This document shows, in pieces, positions 35,867 to 45,937 of a stretch of DNA of 64,000 bases (position 1 is the stretch's first letter; the number at the start of each line of letters is the position of its first letter). This stretch comes from Streptomyces sp. NBC_00335 (GTDB lineage: Bacteria; Actinomycetota; Actinomycetes; Streptomycetales; Streptomycetaceae). The notes beneath the pieces are model-generated. The model saw only the letters and a list, made by a program, of their open reading frames with translations. It was not told the origin of the DNA and did no database searches. The position numbers were made by a program, and so were the translations under genes. The stretch is taken from contig NZ_CP108006.1 of NCBI RefSeq assembly GCF_036127095.1, positions 5,385,501 through 5,449,500 on the forward strand, given 5' to 3'.

Positions 35867-36724
35867 ATGAAGCTGCTGCGTGTAGGACCCGTCGGGTCGG
35901 AGCGCCCCGCGCTGCTCGACCAGGACGGGACCCTGCGGGACCTGTCCGGCCTGATCACGGATGTGGACGGCGCGCTGCTCGCCGACGACTCCGTGCTGTC
36001 CCGGGTACGGGACGCGGCCGGATCCGGTGAGCTCCCGGTGCTGGACGCCGAGGGTCTGCGGATCGGGTCCGCGGTCGGCCGCATAGGCAAGGTCGTGGGC
36101 ATCGGCCTGAACTACCACGGGCACGCGGCCGAGGTGGGCGCCGAGGCGCCGGCCGAGCCGATCGTGTTCCTCAAGGCCCCGGACACCGTGGTCGGCCCCG
36201 ACGACACCGTGCTGATCCCGCGCACCAGCGTCAAGACCGACTGGGAGGCCGAGCTCGGCGTCGTCATCGGTGCCACCGCCCGCTACCTGGCCTCCCCCGA
36301 GGAGGGCCTCGCGCACGTCGGCGGGTACGTGCTGGTCAACGATGTGACCGAGCGCGCCTTCCAGACCGAGCGCGGCGGCACCTGGGACAAGGGCAAGAAC
36401 TGCGAGACCTTCACCCCGCTCGGCCCCTGGCTGGTCACCGCGGACGAGATCCCGGACCCGCAGGTGCTGGACGTCAAGCTGTGGGTCAACGGTGAGCTCA
36501 AGCAGGACGGCAACACCTCCGACCAGATCTTCCCGGTCGGCGAGGTCGTGCGGTACGTGAGCCAGTTCATGACCCTGTACCCGGGCGACGTCATCGTCAC
36601 CGGCACTCCGGCCGGTGTGGCCGCGGGCCAGCCGGAGCCGAAGCCGTTCCTGCGGGCGGGCGACGTGGTGGAGCTGGAGATCGACGGGCTCGGCCGTCAG
36701 CGCCAGGAGTTCAAGGACGCGTAG
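35867..36724 (+). CDS. fumarylacetoacetate hydrolase family protein
   Basis: A 285-residue FAH-fold enzyme. The metal-binding core KVVGIGLNYHGHAAEVG...EPIVFLKAPD...DWEAELGVVIG...GYVLVNDVTERAFQ is complete, with KNCETFTPLGPWLV and VIVTGTPAGVAAGQ. Such proteins hydrolyse or decarboxylate beta-diketones such as acylpyruvates and 2-oxo-3-deoxy acids; the substrate is undetermined. ATG 35867 chosen; ATG 35861 two codons earlier is possible. Confidence 0.92.
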   Translation: MKLLRVGPVGSERPALLDQDGTLRDLSGLITDVDGALLADDSVLSRVRDAAGSGELPVLDAEGLRIGSAVGRIGKVVGIGLNYHGHAAEVGAEAPAEPIVFLKAPDTVVGPDDTVLIPRTSVKTDWEAELGVVIGATARYLASPEEGLAHVGGYVLVNDVTERAFQTERGGTWDKGKNCETFTPLGPWLVTADEIPDPQVLDVKLWVNGELKQDGNTSDQIFPVGEVVRYVSQFMTLYPGDVIVTGTPAGVAAGQPEPKPFLRAGDVVELEIDGLGRQRQEFKDA

Positions 36725-36764
36725 CCGGGTCGGTCCTCGCGGATCGAAGGGCGGATGAAGGAGA

Positions 36765-36795
36765 GGGGCGGTGCCGTCGTCGACGGCGCCGCCCC
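36765..36795. terminator. bidirectional terminator
   Basis: Stem GGGGCGGTGCCG / CGGCGCCGCCCC with one G-T wobble and a 7-base loop, between the converging FAH and oxidoreductase genes. Confidence 0.8.
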
Positions 36796-36849
36796 CTTCC
36801 CGTTCTCCGGCACGCTCCCCGGCAGGGTCTGCGCCGGGGCTCGGACGGG

Positions 36850-37959
36850 TCAGACCTTCACCGCGCACCCGTCCCTCGACGACCTGAGGGCCGCCTCCAG
36901 TACGTCCAGGCAGTGCGCCGCCTCCAAGGCCGTGACGGGAGCCGGGCCGCCGTCGCGCAAGGCCGCCGCCACGGCCGCGTAGTAGGCGGGGTAGTCGCCC
37001 GGCGCCGTCCGTACCGGCGTGCCACCGCCGGTCAGCGGCGATTCCCCGGAGCCCAGCCGGCCCCACAGGTGCTCGGGCTCCTCGCCCCAGGTCCGGTCGG
37101 GGTCGCCGGGGCGCAGGCCCTCGCGCAGTGCCCCCTCCTGGGGGTCCAGGCCGTACTTGACGTAGCCGGCGCGGGAGCCCAGGACGCGGAAGCGCGGGCC
37201 CAGCTGGGCCGTGGTCGCGCTGACGTAGAGGTGGGAGCGGACCCCGCTCGCATGGGTGAGGGCGATGAAGGTGTCGTCGTCCGCCTCGGCGCCGGGGCGG
37301 CGCACGTCGGCCTCCGCGTAGACCCGTACGGCCGGGCCGAAGAGGACCAGCGCCTGGTCCACCACGTGGCTGCCGAGGTCGTACAGCAGGCCGCCGATCT
37401 CCTCGGGGGCGCCGGACTCCCGCCAGCCGCCCTTGAGCTGCGGACGCCAGCGCTCGAAGCGGGACTCGAAGCGCTGGACCTCGCCCAGCTCGCCGTCGGC
37501 GATGAGCCGGCGCAGGGTGAGGAAGTCGTTGTCCCAGCGGCGGTTCTGGAAGACCGAGAGGAAGGTCCCGGTCCGGTCGGCGAGCGCGGCCAGTTCGCGG
37601 GCCTCGGCAGCGGTGGCGGCGAGCGGCTTGTCCACGACCACCGGGATGCCGGCGGTGAGGGCGGCGGTGGCGAGCGGGACGTGCGTCTTGTTCGGGGAGG
37701 CGATGACGACGAGGTCCGGGGCGGGGCTCTGGGCGAGCAGCTCGGTGGCGGTGGCGGCGATCCGGACGTCCGGGTAGGCCTCGCGGGCCTGGGCGGCGCG
37801 GCCCGGGTCGGAGGTGACGACGGTGTCCAGGACCAGGCCCTCGGTCGCGGAGACGAGCGGGGCGTGGAAGACGGAACCGGCCAGTCCGTAGCCGACGAGT
37901 CCGACGCGGAGGGGTGCGGTGGGGGTGAGGGGGGTGGCGGGGGAGGCGGGGGCGTTCAT
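36850..37959 (-). CDS. Gfo/Idh/MocA family oxidoreductase
   Basis: A 369-residue NAD(P)-dependent sugar or polyol dehydrogenase. The Rossmann motif is VGLVGYGLAGSVFHAP near the N-terminus, with VVIASPNKTH and the catalytic-type VDKPLAATAAEA lysine, and DLGSHVVDQALVLFG with the conserved His. ATG preceded by the intergenic operator. It diverges from a ROK regulator, which probably controls it in response to a sugar. Confidence 0.92.
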   Translation of the reverse strand: MNAPASPATPLTPTAPLRVGLVGYGLAGSVFHAPLVSATEGLVLDTVVTSDPGRAAQAREAYPDVRIAATATELLAQSPAPDLVVIASPNKTHVPLATAALTAGIPVVVDKPLAATAAEARELAALADRTGTFLSVFQNRRWDNDFLTLRRLIADGELGEVQRFESRFERWRPQLKGGWRESGAPEEIGGLLYDLGSHVVDQALVLFGPAVRVYAEADVRRPGAEADDDTFIALTHASGVRSHLYVSATTAQLGPRFRVLGSRAGYVKYGLDPQEGALREGLRPGDPDRTWGEEPEHLWGRLGSGESPLTGGGTPVRTAPGDYPAYYAAVAAALRDGGPAPVTALEAAHCLDVLEAALRSSRDGCAVKV

Positions 37960-37971
37960 GGGTCCACTTTG

Positions 37972-37984
37972 GCAACAGTGTTGC
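37972..37984. promoter_or_regulatory. operator-like palindrome between oxidoreductase and ROK gene
   Basis: GCAACA-G-TGTTGC, a short perfect inverted repeat 13 bases from the oxidoreductase start and about 30 from the ROK gene. Likely the ROK regulator's own site. Confidence 0.55.
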
Positions 37985-38014
37985 TTAAGTGCAAGGAGGG
38001 TGGACAATGGCCAG

Positions 38015-39130
38015 GTGGACAGGGGTAGCAGGGGTAGCGGCGGCAGCAGGGGCGACACGAGCGGTGGCGGCGGCGTGAACCTGCCGGCGCTGCGCGGGCA
38101 CAACGACGCGCTGGTACTCGACCTCCTGCGCGGAGCCGGCCCCGCCGGGCTCGGCCGCGGTGACCTCGCCGCGCGTACGGGACTCACCCCGCAGGCCGTC
38201 AGCAAGATCGCGGCGCGGCTCCGGAGCGAGAACCTGGTGGCCGACGCCGGACGCGAGGCCTCCACGGGCGGCAAGCCGCGCACGCTGCTGAGGCTGGTGC
38301 CGGAGGCGCGGTACGCGGTCGGGGTGCACCTGGACCGCGACGAGCTCACGGCGGTACGGGTCGACCTGGCGGGCCGCGTCGTCGCCGAGGGGCGGTCCCC
38401 GCTGGACTTCGGGGCCGCTCCGGACACGGTGGTCGATGAGGCCGTACGGGCCGTCGCGCGGGTGTGCGGTGACCGGCCGCTCCTCGGCGTCGGCGTGGCC
38501 GCGCCGGGGCCGCTGGACTGGCGGACCGGGGTGCTGGGGCGGGTGACGGGGTTCCCGGAATGGGAGGGGTTCCCGTTGCGGGAGGTGCTGGAGGGGCGGC
38601 TGGGGGTTCCCGTGCGGGTGGACAAGGACACCAACGCGGGAGTCGCGGCGGGGGCCGGCTTCGGAGAGGCCGCTTTCGGGGAGGCCGTGGCGTACGTGCA
38701 CGTCGGCACCGGACTGGGAGCGGGGCTCCGGCTGGCCGGCGGGGGCGAGGTCTACCGGGGGCGGCGCTCGGCGGCGGGGGAGTTCGGGCACCAGGTGCTG
38801 CTGCTGGACGGGCCGGCGTGCCGGTGCGGGGGGCGCGGGTGCGCGGAGGTGCTGTGCCTGGACGCGGTGGCCGCGGGGCGGCTGGAGGAGGCGGCGCGGA
38901 TCGTGGGGGAGGCGGCGGCGAACCTTGTCGCGCTGCTGGATGTGGATCGGGTGTTGCTCGGGGGGCGGGTGGTGGCGGGGGCGCCGGGTGTGTTCCTGGC
39001 GGGCGTGCGGAAGGTTTTGGGGGTGCGGGGGTTTGTGGGGGGTGCGGTGAGGGTGGAGCTTGCCGAGGGGGGTGTGGCGGAGGGGGCGGCGGAGTTGGTG
39101 CTTGGCCCGTTGTTCGGGCGGGGGGTGTGA
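38015..39130 (+). CDS. ROK family transcriptional regulator
   Basis: A 371-residue NagC/XylR-type repressor. An N-terminal winged helix (about 20-85, LVLDLLRGAGPAGLGRGDLAARTGLTPQAVSKIAARL) is joined to a ROK sugar-kinase-like domain. The ROK domain has VGVAAPGPLD, DTNAGVAAGAGFGEA, VHVGTGLGAGL and a zinc-binding GHQVLLLDGPACRCGGRGCAEVL motif. GTG 38000 or 38015 are both possible starts; AAGGAGG lies just before the former. It probably senses a sugar related to the adjacent dehydrogenase. Confidence 0.9.
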   Translation: MDRGSRGSGGSRGDTSGGGGVNLPALRGHNDALVLDLLRGAGPAGLGRGDLAARTGLTPQAVSKIAARLRSENLVADAGREASTGGKPRTLLRLVPEARYAVGVHLDRDELTAVRVDLAGRVVAEGRSPLDFGAAPDTVVDEAVRAVARVCGDRPLLGVGVAAPGPLDWRTGVLGRVTGFPEWEGFPLREVLEGRLGVPVRVDKDTNAGVAAGAGFGEAAFGEAVAYVHVGTGLGAGLRLAGGGEVYRGRRSAAGEFGHQVLLLDGPACRCGGRGCAEVLCLDAVAAGRLEEAARIVGEAAANLVALLDVDRVLLGGRVVAGAPGVFLAGVRKVLGVRGFVGGAVRVELAEGGVAEGAAELVLGPLFGRGV

Positions 39131-39381
39131 GTGGCCCCCGGGGACTTGGCCCCCCGGGCCCCTGGCCCCCTGGCCGGACCCCGGTTCTCAGACGCTGGAC
39201 CCTTGGATCTGCATGTCCGCCGAATGGGGGGAAACGGGTGGAACTCGGGCGTGGTGCTGGACATGGGGTCGGGCGTGCGTGGGAGGGTGCGGGCAAGGCC
39301 GGGGTGATTGTCGGGTTGTCCGGTGATCGGTTCGCGGGTCGCTTCGTTGGGTGTTCTGTCGTCGGCGAGTAGGGGTTCTTC

Positions 39382-40161
39382 ATGCGACTGCGCAAAGCCC
39401 TTGCCCTTGCAGCCGTCTTCGTGGCCACGGCCACGGCCACCGCCACCGCCGCCCCCACCGCGTCCGCGGACATCGGTACCGGTGGCGGAGCCCGTCCCGC
39501 GCCCGCGTTGCCCTCGCGGGTGGAGGCCGTCTGCGGTGACGGGAAGAGCACGCAGTTTCCGATCGGTGCCCGCATTCGCGGTGGACCGGCGGTGTACCGG
39601 ACCGGTGGTGCGGCGCAGACCTGGTACCTCGACCTCACCAACACCACCACCGCCGAGTGCACGGCCATCCACCCCGTCGTCGTCTTCACCGACCCGGCCC
39701 GCGCCCTGCGACCCGCCCATTTCCGCATGGAGTTCGACGCCCCCGGCAGCACCTTCCCCGTCAGCCTGGAGCGCACCGACCGCGAAGAGATCGTCGCCGT
39801 CTTCGACGGTGGCGACGCCTTCGCCGGCTTCACCGTCGGCCCCGGCGGTTCGGTGACCGTCACCGTCCGGCTCGCCTTCGCCCCCGGCGCCCCGCGCGGC
39901 GAGGTCGTCGCCGATGCCGCGCTGGTGCAGCGCAAGGGTGATGACGGCGACTGGATCGGCGAGGCGGGCGGCTACCGGTTCGAGATCCAGGGCCCCGACG
40001 CCGGTGAAACGGGCGAGGCCGGAGCGCTGGCCGACACCGGCCGCACCACGGGGTCCTGGGCGTACGGCGCCGGCGCCGCGGCCGCCGCCCTGCTCGGCGG
40101 CGGCGGACTCCTGCTCGGGGCCCGCCGGCTGCGCAAGGGGCCCGGCCCGCAGTCCTCGTAG
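39382..40161 (+). CDS. secreted LAxTG-anchored surface protein
   Basis: A 259-residue exported protein. The signal peptide MRLRKALALAAVFVATATATATAAPTASA is followed by a beta-rich region with two Cys (VEAVCGDGK, TAECTAIHP). A C-terminal sortase signal has LADTG, a hydrophobic helix (AYGAGAAAAALLGGGGLLLGA) and a basic RRLRKG tail. LAxTG is the class E sortase recognition motif, linking it to the sortase at 31826. The mature function is unknown. Confidence 0.85.
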   Translation: MRLRKALALAAVFVATATATATAAPTASADIGTGGGARPAPALPSRVEAVCGDGKSTQFPIGARIRGGPAVYRTGGAAQTWYLDLTNTTTAECTAIHPVVVFTDPARALRPAHFRMEFDAPGSTFPVSLERTDREEIVAVFDGGDAFAGFTVGPGGSVTVTVRLAFAPGAPRGEVVADAALVQRKGDDGDWIGEAGGYRFEIQGPDAGETGEAGALADTGRTTGSWAYGAGAAAAALLGGGGLLLGARRLRKGPGPQSS

Positions 40162-40164
40162 GCG

Positions 40165-40265
40165 CAGTCCCCGTAGGTGCGAGCCCGGTGGGCGCAGTCC
40201 CCGTAGACCCGGCCCGCGGTGAGCCCCCGTAGACCCGGCCCGCGTTGAGCCCCCGTATGCGCAGC
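40165..40265. repeat. short direct repeats before GntR gene
   Basis: Units GCGCAGTCCCCGTAG and GAGCCCCCGTAGACCCGGCCCGCG repeat two to three times with small changes between the surface-protein stop and the regulator start. No gene or clear hairpin. Confidence 0.65.
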
Positions 40266-40282
40266 CCACGTAGAGTCCGAGG

Positions 40283-41056
40283 GTGGAAGAACCGACCGCC
40301 TACGCGCACCACCACCAGCCCGGCCTGCCCGTCCGCTCCGGCATCCCCGAGCACGGCCGCATCCCCAAGTACTACGCCGTCAAGGCCCGCATCGCCGGGC
40401 TGCTCGACGACCTCGGCGAGGGGGGACCGCTCCCCACCGAGCGCGATCTCGCCGAGCAGCACGAGGTCTCCCGCGAGACCGTCCGCCAGGCCCTGCGCGA
40501 GCTGCTGCTGGAGGGCCGGCTGCGCCGCTCGGGCCGCGGTACCGTCGCCGCCGGGCCCAAGCTCGAACAGCCCCTGTCGCTGGCGAGTTACACCGAGGGC
40601 GTACGCCGCCAGGGACGCACCCCGGGGCGCCATCTGATCGGCCTGGAACGCTTCCCCTGCCCGGCCTCCGTGGCCCCCGGCATCGGCGCCGAACCCGGGG
40701 AGCCGGTCTGGCACCTGGAGCGGGTGCTGCTCGCCGACGAGGAACGGGTCGGACTGGAGAGCACGTACGTCCGGGTCGCCCGCGCACCCCGGCTCGACAT
40801 CGATTTCCAGCCGGACTCGTCCTTCTACGGCTACCTCCACGACAGCCTCGGCATCTCCTTCGGCGACGCCGACGAGAAGCTGGAAACGGTCCTCGCCACG
40901 CCCCGCGAAGCCCTGCTGATCGGCACCCCGCCCGCGCTCCCGATGCTGCTCATCCACCGCTTCTCCCGGGATCGGGACGGCAGGCCGCTGGAGCGGGTGC
41001 GTTCTCTCTACCGTGGTGACCGGTTCAGCTTCACGACCCACCTGCAGCCCGAATAG
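40283..41056 (+). CDS. GntR/HutC family regulator of the AEP operon
   Basis: A 257-residue repressor. An N-terminal winged helix (about 28-95) has PLPTERDLAEQHEVSRETVRQALRELLLEGRL. A UTRA ligand domain follows (SYTEGVRRQGRTPGRHL ... FEPWHLERVLLADEE-type ... STYVRV ... VRSLYRGDRFSF). UTRA regulators next to phosphonate genes (PhnF/PhnR type) respond to phosphonates or phosphate. A HutC-type palindrome lies 63 bases downstream, before the oxidoreductase. GTG start. Confidence 0.9.
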   Translation: MEEPTAYAHHHQPGLPVRSGIPEHGRIPKYYAVKARIAGLLDDLGEGGPLPTERDLAEQHEVSRETVRQALRELLLEGRLRRSGRGTVAAGPKLEQPLSLASYTEGVRRQGRTPGRHLIGLERFPCPASVAPGIGAEPGEPVWHLERVLLADEERVGLESTYVRVARAPRLDIDFQPDSSFYGYLHDSLGISFGDADEKLETVLATPREALLIGTPPALPMLLIHRFSRDRDGRPLERVRSLYRGDRFSFTTHLQPE

Positions 41057-41117
41057 TCCCGCCCGAACATCCCCGTAAGCCCTGAAAGAGGACGAATCAG
41101 GATCACGGAATGGTAAC

Positions 41118-41131
41118 GGGTCTAGTCCAAG
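41118..41131 (+). promoter_or_regulatory. HutC/PhnF-type operator before AEP operon
   Basis: GGGTCTAGTCCAAG contains GGTCTAGTCC, the near-symmetric GT.TA.(A/T)C core of HutC-subfamily operators, related to the TGGTATAGACCA site of mycobacterial PhnF and to DasR sites. It is 74 bases before the oxidoreductase start. Confidence 0.6.
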
Positions 41132-41204
41132 CGTTGGAGGCTGTTCACCGGCCCGTCGCCCGGGGGATCCTCCCGGGTCACGGGCCGCCGTCACCTTGGA
41201 GCAC

Positions 41205-42326
41205 GTGAGAGTCATAGTCGTCGGAGGCGGCGTGGTAGGCACCATGCACGCCTGGCAAGCAGTGGAACGCGGCCACGAGGTCGTCCAGATCGAGCGAGAG
41301 GCGGAGGCCCGCGGCGCGTCATTGCGCAATTTCGGCCAGATCTGGGTCAGTGGACGGGCCGGTGGCGAGGAGCTCGACACCGCCCTGCGGGCCCGCGAGC
41401 TCTGGGAGGCGATCGGTGAGCGGGTGCCCGGCCTCGGCTTCCGCGCCATCGGCTCCCTGACCCCGGTACGCAACTCCCGCGAGCACGCCGTCGCCGAGGC
41501 CGCCGTGGCCCGCGCCGACGCCGCCGCCCGCGGCTACAAACTGGTCACCGCCGACGAGGCCAGGGCGATCAACCCCGCCCTGCGCGGCGCCTTCGAGGCC
41601 GCCCTGTGGTGCGAGCGGGACGCGGCCGTGGAACCGCGCACCGCACAACTCCACCTGCGCGAAGCCCTCAAGGCCTCCGGCCGCTACACCTTCCTCCCCG
41701 GACGGGAAGTGCGCGAGGTCGTCGGGAACGGCGCCGTCCGCGACGACCACGGCGACGTCCACCAGGGCGACGCCGTCATCCTGGCCACCGGCGCCTGGCT
41801 CTCCGGCCTGGTCCGCGAGCTGGTCCCCGACCTGCCCGTGCGCCGCGTCCGGCTGCAGATGATGCAGACCGCCCCGCTCGGCGAGACCCTGACGACCTCG
41901 GTCGCCGACGCCGACAGCTTCCGCTACTACCCCGCCTACAAGAGCGAGGCCCTCGACGAGCTCAACGCCGAGCAGGCCCAGGCGCCGATCGCCGCCGCGC
42001 ACAAGATGCAGCTCCTGATGGTGCAGCGCCGGGACGGCGGACTGACCATCGGCGACACCCACGAGTACGAGCACCCCTTCGCGTTCGACACCCTCGAAGA
42101 CCCCTACGCGCACCTCACCGAGGTCGTCGAGTCCTTCCTGGGCCGCCCGCTGCCGCGGATCAGGCACCGCTGGGCGGGCGTGTACGCGCAGTGCACCGAC
42201 ACCACCCGCGTCGTCCACCGCCAGCAGGTGGCCGACGGCGTCTGGCTGGTGACCGGGCCCGGCGGCCGGGGCATGACCTGCTCGCCCGCCATAGCCGAAA
42301 CCACCGCGAACGAACTGGGCTGGTAA
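41205..42326 (+). CDS. FAD-dependent oxidoreductase, phosphonate-associated (TIGR03364 type)
   Basis: A 373-residue DAO-fold flavoenzyme. The dinucleotide motif VIVVGGGVVGTMHAWQAVERGHEV is at the N-terminus, followed by RNFGQIWVSGRAGGEELDTALRAR and the C-terminal GPGGRGMTCSPAIAE FAD segment. Members of this subfamily sit with phosphonate genes and oxidise 2-aminoethylphosphonate or its N-methyl form to phosphonoacetaldehyde. GTG start with GGAG just upstream; a TTG three codons earlier has no ribosome site. First gene of the operon. Confidence 0.88.
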   Translation: MRVIVVGGGVVGTMHAWQAVERGHEVVQIEREAEARGASLRNFGQIWVSGRAGGEELDTALRARELWEAIGERVPGLGFRAIGSLTPVRNSREHAVAEAAVARADAAARGYKLVTADEARAINPALRGAFEAALWCERDAAVEPRTAQLHLREALKASGRYTFLPGREVREVVGNGAVRDDHGDVHQGDAVILATGAWLSGLVRELVPDLPVRRVRLQMMQTAPLGETLTTSVADADSFRYYPAYKSEALDELNAEQAQAPIAAAHKMQLLMVQRRDGGLTIGDTHEYEHPFAFDTLEDPYAHLTEVVESFLGRPLPRIRHRWAGVYAQCTDTTRVVHRQQVADGVWLVTGPGGRGMTCSPAIAETTANELGW

Positions 42327-42331
42327 GCACC

Positions 42332-43041
42332 ATGACCGACACCAAGGCCAACATGAACAACCACCGCCTGATCGTCCTCGACATGGCCGGCACCACCGTC
42401 GCCGACGGCGGCCTCGTCGAGCGCGCCTTCGAGCGGGCCGCCGAACGCCTCGGCGTCGAGCCGGGCAGCGCCGACCACGCCACCAAGCTCCGGTACGTCC
42501 GCGACACCATGGGCGAGTCCAAGATCTCCGTCTTCCGCCACCTCTTCGGCGCCGAGGACCTCGCCCAGCGCGCCAACTCCGCCTTCGAGGAGGCCTACGG
42601 GGAACTCGTGGACGGCGGCCTCATCGCCCCGATCCCCGGCGCCCGCGAGGCCATCGACAAGCTCCGTGCCGACGGCCGCACCGTGGCCCTGACCACCGGC
42701 TTCGCCCGCGTCACCCAGGACGCCATCCTCGACGCGCTGGGCTGGCAGGACCTGGCCGACCTCACCCTGTGCCCCGCCGACGCGGGCGGCCGCGGCCGGC
42801 CCTACCCGGACATGGTGCTGGCCGCCTTCCTGCGCACCGGCGCCGTGGCCGACGTACGCGAGATCGTGGTCGCCGGCGACACCTCGTACGACATGCTCAG
42901 CGGCGTCCGCTCCGGCGCCGGGATCGTGGCGGGCGTCCTCACCGGCGCCCACGACCGCGCCGCCCTGACCGGGCACGGCGCCACCCACGTCCTGGCCTCC
43001 GTCGCCGACCTCCCCGCACTCCTGGCAGGGGAGCCCGGCGC

Positions 43042-43045
<4 letters not shown>
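42332..43045 (+). CDS. phosphonatase-like HAD hydrolase
   Basis: A 237-residue HAD enzyme. D17 in LDMAGTTVADG is the nucleophile, and K64 in MGESKISVFRHLF aligns with the Schiff-base lysine of phosphonoacetaldehyde hydrolase. TTGFAR and GDTSYDMLSGVRSGAGIVAGV complete the HAD motifs. It should cleave phosphonoacetaldehyde, the product of the preceding oxidoreductase, into acetaldehyde and phosphate. It starts five bases after the oxidoreductase stop and overlaps the ATPase gene (GTGA). Confidence 0.88.
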
Positions 43046-44083
<1,038 letters not shown>

Positions 44084-44091
<8 letters not shown>

Positions 44092-45067
44092 GGCCACGGA
44101 CCGGCGCACCCCCGCACCGGGGCCGGCGGCCGGCCCCGAACCCGCGGTCATACCCCACCAGCCCGTACGAAGCCCTGCCCCCGGCACGCCCGAAAGCCCG
44201 GCCGGAGCCCCCGACGGCTTCGCGGCGAAGGCCTCAGGTACGCCCCGTAGCGTTCCCGGCTGGCTGTGGACCGTGCCTCCCGTCGCCGTGCTCGCGGTGG
44301 TGTTCCTCTACCCCCTCGCGCTGGTCGTCCAGCAGTCCCTGTCCCCCGAGAACGGGGGCGGCACCTTCGACGCCTACGCCTCCGTCTTCGCCTCGCACTC
44401 CTTCCGCGAGGCCCTCGGCACCACGGTCTGGCTGGCCGTCGGCGCCACCATCGGCTGCCTGCTCCTCGGCTTCGCGCTCGCGCTGGTCATCGCCTTCGTC
44501 CCGTTCCCCGGGGCCCGCGCCGTCGCCAAGTTCATCGACGTCTTCCTCTCCTTCCCCTCCTTCCTCATCACCCTCGCCCTCCTCTTCGTCTACGGCACGG
44601 TCGGCATGGCCAACGGCCTGTGGACCGAAGGATTCGGCGCCGAGGAAGGCCCCTTCCACTTCCTGACCACCCCCTGGGGCGTCCTCCTCGCGGAGATCAC
44701 CTACTTCACGCCCTTCGTGATGCGCCCGCTGCTCGCCGCCTTCTCCCAACTGGACACCGCCCAGCTGGAGGTGGCCTCCTCGCTCGGCGCGAAGCCCGGC
44801 CGCATCATCCGGCGGGTGATCCTCCCCGAGGCCCTCCCGGCCCTCGCCGCCGGCGGCAGCCTCGTCCTGGTCATGTGCCTCAACGAGTTCGGGATCGTCC
44901 TGTTCACCGGAGCCAAGGACGTCACCACGCTCCCGATGCTCATCTACGGCAAGGCGATCCTCGAATCCGACTACGCCGCCGCCTGCGTGGTCGCCGTCGT
45001 CAACATCGTGATCTCCGTCGGCCTGTTCGGCCTCTACCGGGTGGTGAGCAAGCGTGCTGGTGCATAG
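44084..45067 (+). CDS. phnU: 2-aminoethylphosphonate ABC permease, first subunit
   Basis: A 327-residue permease. A disordered Pro/Ala N-tail of about 55 residues precedes six helices of the BPD_transp_1 fold; the coupling EAA loop is EVASSLGAKPGRIIRRVILPEALPALAAG. It overlaps the ATPase gene by 8 bases and the next permease by 14 bases. Confidence 0.85.
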
Positions 45068-45851
45068 CAAGAGCGGCCGCTGGGCCGCCTGGAGCCTCTT
45101 CGGCATCCTCTTCCTGCCCCTCTTCGCCCTGCCGCTGCTCGTCGTGGTGGCCGCGTCCTTCTCGACGCACTGGTCCGGGGCCTTCCCCTCCGGCCCCACC
45201 ACCGAGAACTACGCCGCCGCCGTCCGCGGCGAATCCCTCCAGGCGCTGACCACCTCGCTGCTCACCGCCTTGGCCGCCAGCCTGATCGCGCTCACCGTCG
45301 GCACCTGGGCGGCGCTCGCCGCAGCCGGGCTGAAGAAGCGCGGAAAGAGCTCGCTGGACGCGCTGTTCATGCTGCCGGTCGCCGTGCCGTCCGTGGTCGT
45401 CGGCCTCGCCGTGCTCGTCGCCTTCAGCAAGCCGCCGCTGCTCCTCAACGGCACCAGCTCGATCGTGATCCTGGCGCACACGATTCTTGTCACGGCGTTC
45501 GCCCACCAGTCGGTTTCGGCTGCCATCGTGCGTCTCGACCCCGCGTACGAGCAGGCGGCGGCCTCCCTGGGCGCCCGCCCCGCGTACGTGCTGTGGCGGG
45601 TCAAACTCCCCCTCCTGCTGCCGTCGCTCACCGCGGCGGCCGGGCTCTGCTTCGCCCTGTCCATGGGCGAGCTGAGCGCCACGATGATGCTCTACCCGCC
45701 GGACTGGATGCCCCTCCCGGTCCGGATCTTCACCGCCACCGACCGCGGCTCGCTCTTCAGCGGCTCCGCCGTCGCCGTGGTCCTGATGGCCACCACCCTG
45801 CTGGTCCTGCTGGCCGTCTCCCGCGTCCGCACCAGGGCCACGTACCGCTAG
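45054..45851 (+). CDS. phnV: 2-aminoethylphosphonate ABC permease, second subunit
   Basis: A 265-residue six-helix permease with the EAA loop EQAAASLGARPAYVLWRVKLPLLLPSL. The GTG start lies inside the end of the first permease gene. It completes the membrane channel with PhnU. Confidence 0.85.
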   Translation: MLVHSKSGRWAAWSLFGILFLPLFALPLLVVVAASFSTHWSGAFPSGPTTENYAAAVRGESLQALTTSLLTALAASLIALTVGTWAALAAAGLKKRGKSSLDALFMLPVAVPSVVVGLAVLVAFSKPPLLLNGTSSIVILAHTILVTAFAHQSVSAAIVRLDPAYEQAAASLGARPAYVLWRVKLPLLLPSLTAAAGLCFALSMGELSATMMLYPPDWMPLPVRIFTATDRGSLFSGSAVAVVLMATTLLVLLAVSRVRTRATYR

Positions 45852-45937
45852 ACCCCACAGCCGAGCCCCGCTGTAACACCCTCCTGCCACACCCTGCTGA
45901 TTCCCCTGCCGACTCCCTTTGCCCGTAAGGAAGTTCC

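Noticed and set aside
41150..41160. Single Pho-box unit (CTGTTCACCGG) upstream of the AEP operon
   Set aside because: PhoP sites need at least two GTTCACC-type direct repeats at 11-base spacing; only one unit is seen.
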